Source of the DNA: Planctomycetota bacterium
Lineage (GTDB): Bacteria > Planctomycetota > UBA1135 > UBA2386
Reading direction: 5' to 3'
DNA: 64,000 bases
Assembly: GCA_016716265.1 (NCBI GenBank)
Contig: JADJWQ010000006.1
Span: 930,001-994,000 of the forward strand
A program made the translations under genes and the position numbers. Positions 17,014-24,902 of the stretch are shown one piece after another; the first letter of the stretch is position 1, and every line of letters starts with the position of its first letter. Under the pieces are notes generated by a model. It saw only the letters and a list, made by a program, of their open reading frames with translations. It ran no database searches and had not been told where the DNA came from.

Positions 17014-18144
17014 TCAGCTGTGCCGGTCGAGCAACCCGTGCACGAAGTGAAGCTCGGCCGCGAGCCCTGCGATCAGGTCGCGGTCGGGTCGCCAGGCGGG
17101 GTCGAGCACGGCCCAGGTGTAGGTCTCGACCTCGAGCAGGGGCAACGGTCCGGACAGGCTCGCGAGCGTGCGCTGGAGCTCCGCACGGGTCGAGCCGAGC
17201 GGCCCGTCGTCGTCCCAGAACACCGGCGTGTGGAAGTGGGTGCGGACGCGCTCGCAGGCGGCGAACTCCCGGCGCCGCGCGGCGACGTCGGCGAGGTCGA
17301 GCGCGCGGCACGCGATCGCGCCGTCGCGCAGGCCGACGGTCTGGTGCAGGTAGCGGGGCTCGGCGAACGCCAGCAGGTCGTCGAGATGCCCGGCCGGATC
17401 GCGCAGCTCCGGACACGCCGACACCTGGATCTTCGGCACCGCGACGCCCTGGCCGCGCAGTGTCGCGAGCGCCGCGACCGGATCCTCGCCCACCACCGCG
17501 AGGTGACACAGGTCGACGCACACGCCGAGGTGTGCGCGCAGCACCGCCTCGTCGGACTGGCCGCGGAACACCGCGTCCTCGAGGAACGCCGCGGTCGCAT
17601 CGGCGCGCTCCAGGAGGCAGTCCGGCTCCGGCTCGAGCGCGAGCACGAGGTGCCGTCCGGTCGCGTCACGCAATGCGTGGAGCTCGCGGGCGACCGTCCG
17701 CAGTTGCACCGCGCACGCTCCGCGGTCGACGTCCGCACCGAACCCGAGCGGCAACGTCGACAACGGCACGGTCGCACCCGGCAACGCGAGCTCCGCGGCC
17801 GCGCGCGCGGCGTCGAGCGTATAGCGGGTGCGCGCGGGGTCGCTCCAGGCCGGCCGGTAGACCGCTGTCTTGACGATCGCCGCATGGAAGCCGCCGTGCG
17901 GGAACACGTTCAGCGTCCACAGCGGCAGGTCCGCCGCCGCGAGCCGCTCGGCGACCCGCACGCGCGCCGCCGGCTCGCTCGCGAGCCGCGCGGCGACGCC
18001 GGCGCTCCACCACGCGCCGAGCCCGAACGACCGGCCGGCCGCCCGCGCGCGCTCGGCGAGCGGCGCCGCGAAGCGCAGCGTCGAGTCGAGCCACGCGTCC
18101 AGGTCCTCGGCCGCGTGCACGTTGCCGCAGTAGGTGAGCTGCAT
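17014..18144 (-). CDS. EboE-like TIM-barrel protein (metabolite traffic / sugar isomerase fold)
   Basis: The 376-residue protein opens with MQLTYCGNVHAAEDLDAWLD, close to the N-terminus of EboE proteins, and has TIM-barrel motifs LWTLNVFPHGGFH, LVLALEPEPDCLL, VCVDLCHLAVVGEDP, KIQVSACPEL and LLEVETYTWAVL. Glu, Asp and His at the barrel strands could bind a metal, as in xylose isomerase-like enzymes. In cyanobacteria and other phyla ebo genes move precursors such as scytonemin or eustigmatophyte metabolites to the periplasm, typically with eboA-D and F. None of those partners is recognisable here, so the function may differ. ATG at 18142-18144 gives the family length. Confidence 0.75.
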   Translation of the reverse strand: MQLTYCGNVHAAEDLDAWLDSTLRFAAPLAERARAAGRSFGLGAWWSAGVAARLASEPAARVRVAERLAAADLPLWTLNVFPHGGFHAAIVKTAVYRPAWSDPARTRYTLDAARAAAELALPGATVPLSTLPLGFGADVDRGACAVQLRTVARELHALRDATGRHLVLALEPEPDCLLERADATAAFLEDAVFRGQSDEAVLRAHLGVCVDLCHLAVVGEDPVAALATLRGQGVAVPKIQVSACPELRDPAGHLDDLLAFAEPRYLHQTVGLRDGAIACRALDLADVAARRREFAACERVRTHFHTPVFWDDDGPLGSTRAELQRTLASLSGPLPLLEVETYTWAVLDPAWRPDRDLIAGLAAELHFVHGLLDRHS

Positions 18145-18188
18145 CCGACCGCCGAGGCTATCCGATCGGGCGGTGCCCGCACCGCCGG

Positions 18189-18548
18189 TCACGGAAACCG
18201 GTGTAGCACCTCGATCTCGCCGACGATGTGGTCGTTCAGTTCCTCGAGCTGCTCGGCCGGCACCCACCACTCGGTGTGGTGGGGCGCCCCCACACAATGC
18301 ACCGTGAACCGGTCCATGAACGCCCGCTCGACGTGGAAGCGGGTGACGAAACCCGCGCCGTCGGACTTCACGTGCCAATCGCGTGCGATCTCGATCGCGT
18401 ACGCCTCGTTGGTCACCGGATAGAAGATCGGCTACTCGGGCAGCCGCGTCGGCCAACGCCTGAGTCCGGCGGCGCGCAGCAGCTCGAGTTCCGCCGGTCC
18501 GACCGGCCGGGACAGAGTCGTCGTGGTGGGCAGCTCGGGACCGGTCAT
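18189..18548 (-). pseudogene. ADP-ribosylation/crystallin J1-like small protein, interrupted by an in-frame TAG
   Basis: Read from ATG at 18546-18548, the frame gives 38 residues (SRPVGPAELELLRAAGLRRW, then PTRLPE), a TAG at 18432-18434, and continues without shift as PIFYPVTNEAYAIEIARDWH to a stop at 18189. The whole reads like the 110-120-residue family annotated as ADP-ribosylation/crystallin J1, where, as I recall, this position is Gln in LP-x-QPIFYPVTN. A single C to T change (CAG to TAG) explains it. The second half alone could be translated from GTG at 18414-18416 (75 residues). Either the gene is freshly inactivated, or the base is an error, or the amber codon is read through. Confidence 0.75.
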
Positions 18549-18650
18549 GGCGCGCCGAGAGTAGCGCGGACGTCGACCGCGCGCTCACCACCACCGGGCG
18601 CGAGCTGGGGCGGCGGCTCGCCGAGGACCGGTAGCACGCGTCTCCCGGGC

Positions 18651-20621
18651 TCAGCCGAGCTCGAGAACGCGCTTGTAGAAGGGCGGCACGTCCTTCGGGT
18701 CGTCGGTCAGCAGCACGTTGTGCAGTACCCAGTCCGGCGCACGCCCGTCCGCGACCATCGTCTCGAACTGGCGCACCAGATCACGCCAGTAGGCGGTGCC
18801 AGAATGGCTGCCGAAGAAGACGAGCGGCGACCGCTCGATGACGCCGAGCTTCATGTCGGTCAGGGTCAGGCCGATCTCCTCGAGCGTGCCGAGGCCGCCG
18901 GTGCAGAAGATCTGGAAGCTCGCGATCTCGAACCAGCGCTGGCGGTTGTGCCGGCTGATGTCCTGGAAGCACTGGTAGAAGTCGGCGCTCTTGTTGGTCG
19001 CCTGGTCGACCGTCTCGATGTAGTTGGCACCGACCAGCAGACCGAGCTCGTGCGCGATGTCGGCGGCCTGCTGCATGGCGCCGGGTCCGCCGCCGGTCAG
19101 GATCGCGAGATTGTCGCCGAACAGCCGGCGGAGGCCGGTCAACAGCCCGCGCAGCCGAGCCGCTTCGTCGTCGGAGAGCGGCCTCGTCGAGCCGTAGATC
19201 GCGATGACGAGCGCCCGCTCGAAGCGATGCTGCTTGTGTGGCTCGACGAAGTAGCCGCGCAGTCCGCGGAACACGTGCGTCGACAGGTGGCCCCACGCGT
19301 CGTTGCACCACGACACCTCGAGCCCGATCGACGCGTAGTCGGCGAGGCGGCTCTGGTCCTTGGCGGACAGGAACGGGCCGTGCTCGTAGCTGGCGCGGCG
19401 GAACACGATGCGCGCGATGCGCCGGTCGACGCCGGCCTGGCACAGGTGCAGGTGCTCGACGAGATTCGGGAAGTAGCCGAGCAGCACGGTCGCGCCCGTG
19501 CCGGCGGCGAGCTCGTCCAGGATCTTCGTGCCGAACTCGACGCGCTCGGTCGACGAGTAGTCGCGCGTCGCCCGCAGCGAGTCGATGTCGGTCTGGCGGG
19601 CACCCGGCCCGCGCCAGACGCGCGTCGGCAGCTCGCCCCGCGCGACGGCATCCCAGTCCTCGACGACGGCGACCAGCCGCTCGAAGTAGGAGCCGCGCTC
19701 GCCGCCGTCCTCCAGGCGGTCGAACAGCTCGCGGACGATCTCGAACGTCCGCCGCGGCCGGTGCTCCTCCGCGAGCCCCTTCGGCAGCCGGACCGGGAAG
19801 ACGCGCGGCTGCGGCGTCGTGGCGACGGCGTCGTAGACGTGTGCGGTGACCGACGGATTGACGATCGTCGTATTGGAGTCGTTGGTGAACTCGAGGAACA
19901 CGCGCGTGCCGCGCGTCGTCACCGGGTCGAGAACCGTGGCCTGCAGGTGCCGCCCGAGCCGGTTCGCCTCGCGGTCGAGCACGACGTAGTGCCGGTGCAG
20001 GAACATCGAGCACGACGTGATCACGCCGGTGCCGGGCTCGAGCAGGATGTTCTCGACCTCCTTCGGGATCTGCAGCCGATTGAGCAGCGCACGGCCGTCG
20101 TGCGCCGCGACGATCGAGATCGCGTCGTCGCGCGTCAATGGTCGCGACAGCTCGTAGACCTTGCGGTGCGGCTGCACGGTGAAGCTGCCCGCGTCGTCGA
20201 TCGAGAAGCGGGCCGGGAGCTGGAGCGCGCCCTTGCGCACCTGCTCGAGGATCTGCTCCGACGACAGGCGCCGGTCCTCCGGGCAGAACACGAGCCGTCC
20301 GATGCGCAGTCCCGGCACGACGATGTCCGGCAGGAACTCGGCGATCCCGTAGCGCGGCAGCACGCACTCGATCGAGGCGCGGACCACGGCGACGTCGCCG
20401 TCGAAGGTCAGGCCGTTGTCCGCCACGACGTCGATACCCAGCCGCGCCAGCCGGCTGCGCGCCGCGAACACGATCTCGCTCTCGCGGCCGCGCACCATCT
20501 CGAGGAAGTGCCGCTTCAGCGGGATGCGCGCCTCGATCTGGCAGCGCGCGCCCGCCTGGCTGAACACCTTGCTGACGACGCCGTCGTCGGTCTCGGGCGT
20601 CACGTAGCTACGGTCGATCAC
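18651..20621 (-). CDS. Large LOG-family (TIGR00730-like) protein with extra N-terminal region
   Basis: The 656-residue protein carries a LOG/lysine-decarboxylase-like Rossmann fold only in its last 220 residues: ALVIAIYGSTRPL, AILTGGGPGAMQQAADIAHE, and FQIFCTGGLGTLEEIGLTL. These correspond to the GGGxGxMG and PGGxGTxxE motifs; here Pro is replaced by Thr. LOG enzymes cleave nucleoside 5'-monophosphates to the base, as in cytokinin activation. The first 430 residues have no family I recognise; they contain DRSYVTPETDDGVVSKVFSQ, VEFGTKILDELAAGTGATVL and a mixed alpha/beta pattern. The usual LOG protein is about 180-350 residues. Start is GTG at 20619-20621 with GAGGAG about eleven bases upstream. 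Confidence 0.8.
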   Translation of the reverse strand: MIDRSYVTPETDDGVVSKVFSQAGARCQIEARIPLKRHFLEMVRGRESEIVFAARSRLARLGIDVVADNGLTFDGDVAVVRASIECVLPRYGIAEFLPDIVVPGLRIGRLVFCPEDRRLSSEQILEQVRKGALQLPARFSIDDAGSFTVQPHRKVYELSRPLTRDDAISIVAAHDGRALLNRLQIPKEVENILLEPGTGVITSCSMFLHRHYVVLDREANRLGRHLQATVLDPVTTRGTRVFLEFTNDSNTTIVNPSVTAHVYDAVATTPQPRVFPVRLPKGLAEEHRPRRTFEIVRELFDRLEDGGERGSYFERLVAVVEDWDAVARGELPTRVWRGPGARQTDIDSLRATRDYSSTERVEFGTKILDELAAGTGATVLLGYFPNLVEHLHLCQAGVDRRIARIVFRRASYEHGPFLSAKDQSRLADYASIGLEVSWCNDAWGHLSTHVFRGLRGYFVEPHKQHRFERALVIAIYGSTRPLSDDEAARLRGLLTGLRRLFGDNLAILTGGGPGAMQQAADIAHELGLLVGANYIETVDQATNKSADFYQCFQDISRHNRQRWFEIASFQIFCTGGLGTLEEIGLTLTDMKLGVIERSPLVFFGSHSGTAYWRDLVRQFETMVADGRAPDWVLHNVLLTDDPKDVPPFYKRVLELG

Positions 20622-20790
20622 CGCGTCGTGTCTCCTCGCTCACCTGTCATCGGTCGGCGGTGCCGGGGCGCGGGCACCGATCGCCACCCGCACCGCTCCG
20701 GGGCATCCGGGCGGTGTGGACGTCGAACCTGGATCGACCCCGACGCCGGGACGGCGCCGCGGTCGCTGAGCACAGGTCACCTGGCACCGA

Positions 20791-20886
20791 GCTCCGGTCA
20801 CACCAGGCACCAGTCACACCAGGCACCAGTCAAACCAAGCACCAGTCAAACCAAGCACCAGTCAAACCAACTGCCAGTCACCTGTC
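20791..20886. repeat. Tandem repeat, six units of 16 bp
   Basis: The unit GCACCAGTCAAACCAA occurs three times exactly at 20823-20870, preceded by variants GCACCAGTCACACCAG (20807) and GCTCCGGTCACACCAG (20791) and followed by CTGCCAGTCACCTGTC. It is much less GC-rich than its surroundings. It lies between the tRNA terminator and the LOG gene start. It could be a variable-number repeat or a protein-binding array. Confidence 0.85.
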
Positions 20887-20887
20887 C

Positions 20888-20938
20888 GCAAACGAAAGAA
20901 CCCCGTCGGTCAGACCAGCACGGCCGACCCACGGGGTC
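20888..20938 (-). terminator. Rho-independent terminator downstream of tRNA-Gly
   Basis: On the minus strand the arms ACCCCGTGGGTC (20926-20937) and GACCGACGGGGT (20900-20911) pair with one mismatch around a 14-base loop, followed by TCTTTCGTTTG. Position directly after the tRNA 3' end fits transcription termination of the tRNA. Confidence 0.75.
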
Positions 20939-20949
20939 CGTCGAGGATG

Positions 20950-21021
20950 AGCGGGCGAAGAGATTCGAACTCTCGACCCTCACGTTGGCAACGTGATGCT
21001 CTACCACTGAGCTACGCCCGC
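20950..21021 (-). tRNA. tRNA-Gly (anticodon GCC)
   Basis: The minus strand folds into a cloverleaf: acceptor GCGGGCG/CGCCCGC, D-arm GCTC..GAGC, anticodon stem TCACG/CGTGA with loop TTGCCAA (anticodon GCC at 20987-20989), and T-arm GAGAG-TTCGAAT-CTCTT. The discriminator base is T, and CCA is not encoded. It reads Gly codons GGC and GGU. It stands alone, with its own terminator. Confidence 0.95.
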
Positions 21022-21146
21022 TCGCGTGAGGGCTAGGTGTGATACCGAGCCCCTGCCGACTGTGCAAGGTCCTTTTCGGACTTCTTGCGGTGCGGCTGGA
21101 GTCGGACGACGCTGTGCCCCCGTCACCGACCGAGCACCCCACCGCG

Positions 21147-22979
21147 ATGCCGACCGCCGCCCAGCTCCGCAACTTCGCCGACCTCGTGCAGCAAGCCGCG
21201 CAACGACACGGCGACGCGGTGTTCCTGCCGCGCCGCGGCCCCCGCGAGCATCGACCGACGTCGTTCGCGGAGCTGGTCGGCGAGATCCGCGAGATCGCCG
21301 CCGGCCTCCTCGCGCAGGGGATCACGAAGGGCACTCCGGTCGGGCTCGTGGCGGAGAACCGCGCCGAGTGGCTCGCCTGCGACCTGGCATGTGCGTGCAT
21401 CGGTGCCGTCGACGTTCCCCGCGGGACCGACACCCCGCCCGCGGAGCTCGAGTTCATCCTCGGCCACGCCAGCTGCCGTGCCGCGTTCGTCGAGGACGAG
21501 CACGCACTGCGCGGACTGCTCTCGCGACGCGGCTCCCTGCCGGAGCTCGGCACGCTGTTCCTGATGACCGCGCCGCCGGCCGGCGGGGAGCCGCTGCCGG
21601 CGGACGTCGTCACGCTCGAGCAGCTCCGCGCCGCCGGCCGGCGGCTCCTGACGGACGACGCCGAGGCGCTGGCGCGCGCCACGGACGCCGTCGGTCGCGA
21701 CGACCTGCTGACCGTCATCTACACGAGCGGAACGACCGCGAACCCGAAGGGCGTCGAGCTCACGCACGGCAACCTGCTCGAGAACATCGACATGGTCGAG
21801 GACGTGCTGCACTTCGGCCCGTCCGACACCGCGCTGTCGATCCTGCCGTCGTGGCACGCGTACGAGCGGATCATGGACTACGTGCTGCTCTACGCTGGTG
21901 CGCAGCTCGTCTACAGCGACCGCCGGCACGTGAAACCCGATCTCGCTGCGGTGCGACCGACGATCCTGGTCGCCGTGCCGCGGATCTGGGAGATGGTGCA
22001 CGACGGCATCGTCGGTGCAGCCCGCAAGTTGACCGGCACGAAGCGCAGGCTGCTGAACCATGCGCTCGAGCTCGCTCGCGCCAAGGGGCGCGGCGAGCTG
22101 GGCATCGGTGGACGCATCGCCCACGCGATCTACGAGCGCACGTTGCTGCCCAAGGTGCGCGAAGCCGCCACCGGCGGCCGCGTGCGGATCGCGGTCTCGG
22201 GCGGGGGCGCGTTACCCGCCCACGTCGACGAGCGACTGGTCGGACTCGGCCTGCCATTGCTCAATGGCTACGGGCTCACGGAGACGAGTCCGGTCGTCGC
22301 TGTCCGACACCCGGAGACCAATCGATGCGGCACGATCGGCCCACCGTTGCCCCGCACGCAGATCGAGGTCCGTGACGAGCAGGGTCGCGCCCTTCCCGTC
22401 GGCCAGGTCGGCCTGATCCACATCCGCGGGCCGCAGGTGATGCGGGGCTATCACCGCAATCCGGAGGCGACGCGTGCCGTGCTCGGGGCGGACGGCTGGT
22501 TCAACAGTGGCGACCTCGGCTGCCTCGAGCGGGACGGCCACGTCCGCATCACCGGGCGCGCCAAGGACACGATCGTGCTGGCCGGCGGCGAGAACGTCGA
22601 GCCGGAACGTATCGAGACCGTGCTCAAGACCTCGCCGCTGATCGAGCAGGCGGTCGTCGTCGGCCAGGATCGCAAGCACCTCGCCGCGCTGATCGTGCCA
22701 CATCGTGAGCACCTCGAGCACGAGCTGCCGCACGACCGCTGGGACGAGTCCGACGGCCAGCTGAAGGCCACCACCGTGCGCGAACTGTTCCGGAAGGAGA
22801 TCGATCGACTGATCACCGCGGAGAACGGCTTCCGCTCCCTCGAGCGCATCGGCGGTTTCCAGCTGCTGAGCGAACCGTTGACCCCCGACAACGGCCTGCT
22901 GACTCAGACCCTCAAGGTCCGCCGGCACGTCGTGCACGAGCGCTTCGCGGGGCTGATCGAAGCGCTCTACGGCGTCTGA
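21147..22979 (+). CDS. Long-chain fatty acid-CoA ligase (AMP-dependent synthetase)
   Basis: The 610-residue protein has the AMP-binding signature TVIYTSGTTANPKGVELTHG, the motif LLNGYGLTETSPV, the hinge-region GWFNSGDLGCLERDGHVRIT and GRAKDTIVLAGGENVEPE, all typical of the ANL superfamily. It activates a fatty acid to acyl-AMP and then acyl-CoA. Length and the insert between motifs place it with the long (FadD15/FAA-like) group rather than short acyl-CoA synthetases. Catalytic Lys near the C-terminus is likely in TQTLKVRRH. The ATG at 21147 is chosen since the protein aligns from MPTAAQLRNFADLV. It stands alone, converging with the Rpn-like gene 27 bp downstream. Confidence 0.9.
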   Translation: MPTAAQLRNFADLVQQAAQRHGDAVFLPRRGPREHRPTSFAELVGEIREIAAGLLAQGITKGTPVGLVAENRAEWLACDLACACIGAVDVPRGTDTPPAELEFILGHASCRAAFVEDEHALRGLLSRRGSLPELGTLFLMTAPPAGGEPLPADVVTLEQLRAAGRRLLTDDAEALARATDAVGRDDLLTVIYTSGTTANPKGVELTHGNLLENIDMVEDVLHFGPSDTALSILPSWHAYERIMDYVLLYAGAQLVYSDRRHVKPDLAAVRPTILVAVPRIWEMVHDGIVGAARKLTGTKRRLLNHALELARAKGRGELGIGGRIAHAIYERTLLPKVREAATGGRVRIAVSGGGALPAHVDERLVGLGLPLLNGYGLTETSPVVAVRHPETNRCGTIGPPLPRTQIEVRDEQGRALPVGQVGLIHIRGPQVMRGYHRNPEATRAVLGADGWFNSGDLGCLERDGHVRITGRAKDTIVLAGGENVEPERIETVLKTSPLIEQAVVVGQDRKHLAALIVPHREHLEHELPHDRWDESDGQLKATTVRELFRKEIDRLITAENGFRSLERIGGFQLLSEPLTPDNGLLTQTLKVRRHVVHERFAGLIEALYGV

Positions 22980-23006
22980 CGCAGTGGCGGCGTCGACGGC
23001 TGGCGC

Positions 23007-24059
23007 TCAGGCAGGAGCGAACACCGCGTCCAGCGTCGGCGCCGTGAGGACGAGGCGCGCGAGGCGACCGAGCTCGCCCTCCGTCGCCGCACGCAACCGC
23101 AGCTCGATCTCGCCGGGCAGCGGACCGAAACGCGCGTCGAGTTGCTCCAGCAGCAGCCGCACCTGGCCCTCCGCGCGACCTTCCTCACGGCCCTCCCGAC
23201 GGCCTTCCCGACGGCCTTCCTGACGGCCTTCCTGACGACCTTCCTGACGGCCCTGCTCGCGACCCTCCGCACGGCCGCGCTGCAGCAATTCCTCGTAGGC
23301 ACTCGCCATCGTCGCCTCGACCTCCGGTCCGAGTTCGTCGTGGACCAGGCGCTGCAGCTGCGCAGCGCTCAGCTCCCAGATCTGCATCGCGTAGGCTACC
23401 ACGCGGACCAGCAGACCGTCCCGGTCGCCCAGCGCGCGCACCGCCTCGAACAGCTCCCGCAGGCCGCGCAATCCACTCGCCGGGTCCCTCGCGTACCGCA
23501 GCCGCTGCAGGCTCCGCAGCACCAGCTCGCCGGACACCGACGCGACCCGCGCCCGCAGTGACACCGGGTCCAGGTGCGAGATGTCGTCCACCAGGAACGG
23601 CAGCGACACCAGCAGCGGCCCCAGCACCTCGCGCAGCGCGCCGTCGACGTCGAACAGGTCGAGCAGCGCGTGCTGCCGTCGCCAGCCCGTCTCGCTGTGG
23701 TGCACGACCACCGCAATCAGCGGCGGCAGCCGTTCCGCAGTCGGTTGCCGATCGTGCCAGCTCCGCAGCGCGCTCGCCACGTAGCCGAGCAGCTGCAGGG
23801 CCGTCCACCGGTCTGCGTGACTCTTGTGCTCGAACAGCACGTAGAGCAGCGCCGGCCGTCGGCCGAGCTCCACCTCGTACAGGAGATCGACGTGCTGCCC
23901 CGCCAGCTCGCGGGTGACGAAGCTGTCGGAGCACAGCCGTAGCGTGCTCCAGTCGCAGTGCGCGACCAGCTCCGGCGGCAGGACCTGCCGCAGCTCGGCC
24001 GCCGCGTGCGCCGGGCGCGAATACAGCTCCCTGAACAGCGCGTCGTGCGGGTTCGCCAT
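23007..24059 (-). CDS. Rpn-family putative nuclease/transposase (PF04754-like)
   Basis: The 350-residue protein opens MANPHDALFRELYSRPAHAA, typical of the Rpn/Transposase_31 family (usually beginning with a DxxF..l motif). The PD-(D/E)xK site is visible as LLYEVELGRRPALLYVLFEHKS (split: LLYEVEL, then VLFEHKS). Rpn proteins of Escherichia coli promote RecA-independent recombination and cut DNA. After a helical middle, residues about 268-295 form a highly charged run of GRQEG/GRREG units encoded by 12-bp DNA repeats. Family members often carry such tails, which vary in length. No IS ends flank the gene, so it is a stand-alone gene rather than an intact transposon. Confidence 0.85.
   Translation of the reverse strand: MANPHDALFRELYSRPAHAAAELRQVLPPELVAHCDWSTLRLCSDSFVTRELAGQHVDLLYEVELGRRPALLYVLFEHKSHADRWTALQLLGYVASALRSWHDRQPTAERLPPLIAVVVHHSETGWRRQHALLDLFDVDGALREVLGPLLVSLPFLVDDISHLDPVSLRARVASVSGELVLRSLQRLRYARDPASGLRGLRELFEAVRALGDRDGLLVRVVAYAMQIWELSAAQLQRLVHDELGPEVEATMASAYEELLQRGRAEGREQGRQEGRQEGRQEGRREGRREGREEGRAEGQVRLLLEQLDARFGPLPGEIELRLRAATEGELGRLARLVLTAPTLDAVFAPA
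23175..23270. repeat. 12-bp tandem repeat inside the Rpn-like gene
   Basis: Six in-frame 12-bp units of ACGGCCTTCC(C/T)G type run from 23187 to 23258, with degenerate copies on both sides. On the coding (minus) strand they encode GRQE/GRRE tetrapeptides. Such a unit can gain or lose copies without changing frame. Confidence 0.85.
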
Positions 24060-24089
24060 GCTGCCGAGCCACGCGACGAGCGCGCGCCT

Positions 24090-24902
24090 TCAGGTAGGGA
24101 ACGGCGGCGCAGATACGGACGCGGATTCCTGCGACGCACCGATCCGGAGCGGCTCCGGCAGGGCACCGCGGCCGTGCGGCGTGGCCGCCAGCCACCGCGC
24201 GAGCAGATCGCCCGCGGTCCTGGCAGCGGTCGGGACGTCCGCGCCGCTCGCCAGCAACGCGGCCAGGGCAGCGGACAGCGCACAGCCGGTACCGTGCACC
24301 GGGCCACGGTGCAGGCGCGGCCGGACGGATCGTTCGACCGCACCGGTCCGCAGGTGCAGCACATCGACTGCCTCGTCGCCAGCGCCGTGGCCGCCCTTGA
24401 CGAGCACGGCCTGCGCACCCCGGTCCAGCAGGGGCTGCGGGTCGCCGGCCGACAGCCGCGCGAGCTCCGGCAGGTTCGGGGTGACGACCGTCGCGCGCGG
24501 CACGAGGTGTCGCAGCAAGGCCGCAGCGCATTGCGCCAGCAGCTCGCTCGAGCCGCCGGCGGTCGCCGACAGCACCGGATCGACGACCAGCGGGATGCCG
24601 GCCGGGAGTCGATCGACGTAGGCGGCCACTGCGGCGACCGTCGCGGGGTCGACGAACAGGCCGGTCTTGATCGCGTCGAGCGGGCCGTCCGCAGCGACCG
24701 CGTCGAGCATCGCGACGAGGTCGGCTGGCGAGGTCGCGCGCGCGCCGGCGAAGCCATGGCGGTTCTGCACCGTCGTGCAGGTCGGCACCGCGAGCGCGAA
24801 GCCACCGAGCGCGACGATCGCGCGCGTGTCCGCGACCAGCCCTGCGCCGCCGCACGGATCGAGGCCGGCGATCGACAGCACGCGGGGCGCCGCACCCGTC
24901 AT
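24090..24902 (-). CDS. thiD: Hydroxymethylpyrimidine/phosphomethylpyrimidine kinase
   Basis: The 270-residue protein shows the ThiD signatures VLSIAGLDPCGGAGLVADTR (substrate site; the usual SGGAG reads CGGAG), PTCTTVQNRHG, DAIKTGLF, PLVVDPVLSATAGG, VVTPNLPEL, VLVKGGHG and the catalytic VHGTGCALSAALAAL. It phosphorylates HMP and HMP-P for thiamine synthesis in the cytoplasm. The ATG at 24900-24902 sits in the stop of the upstream SBBP-repeat gene (ATGA overlap), so it is co-translated with a secreted protein, an unrelated partner. No other thi gene or thiamine riboswitch is visible nearby. Confidence 0.92.
   Translation of the reverse strand: MTGAAPRVLSIAGLDPCGGAGLVADTRAIVALGGFALAVPTCTTVQNRHGFAGARATSPADLVAMLDAVAADGPLDAIKTGLFVDPATVAAVAAYVDRLPAGIPLVVDPVLSATAGGSSELLAQCAAALLRHLVPRATVVTPNLPELARLSAGDPQPLLDRGAQAVLVKGGHGAGDEAVDVLHLRTGAVERSVRPRLHRGPVHGTGCALSAALAALLASGADVPTAARTAGDLLARWLAATPHGRGALPEPLRIGASQESASVSAPPFPT

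Noticed and set aside
23175..23270. Possible CRISPR array
   Set aside because: Units are 12 bp with no spacers and lie within a coding frame.
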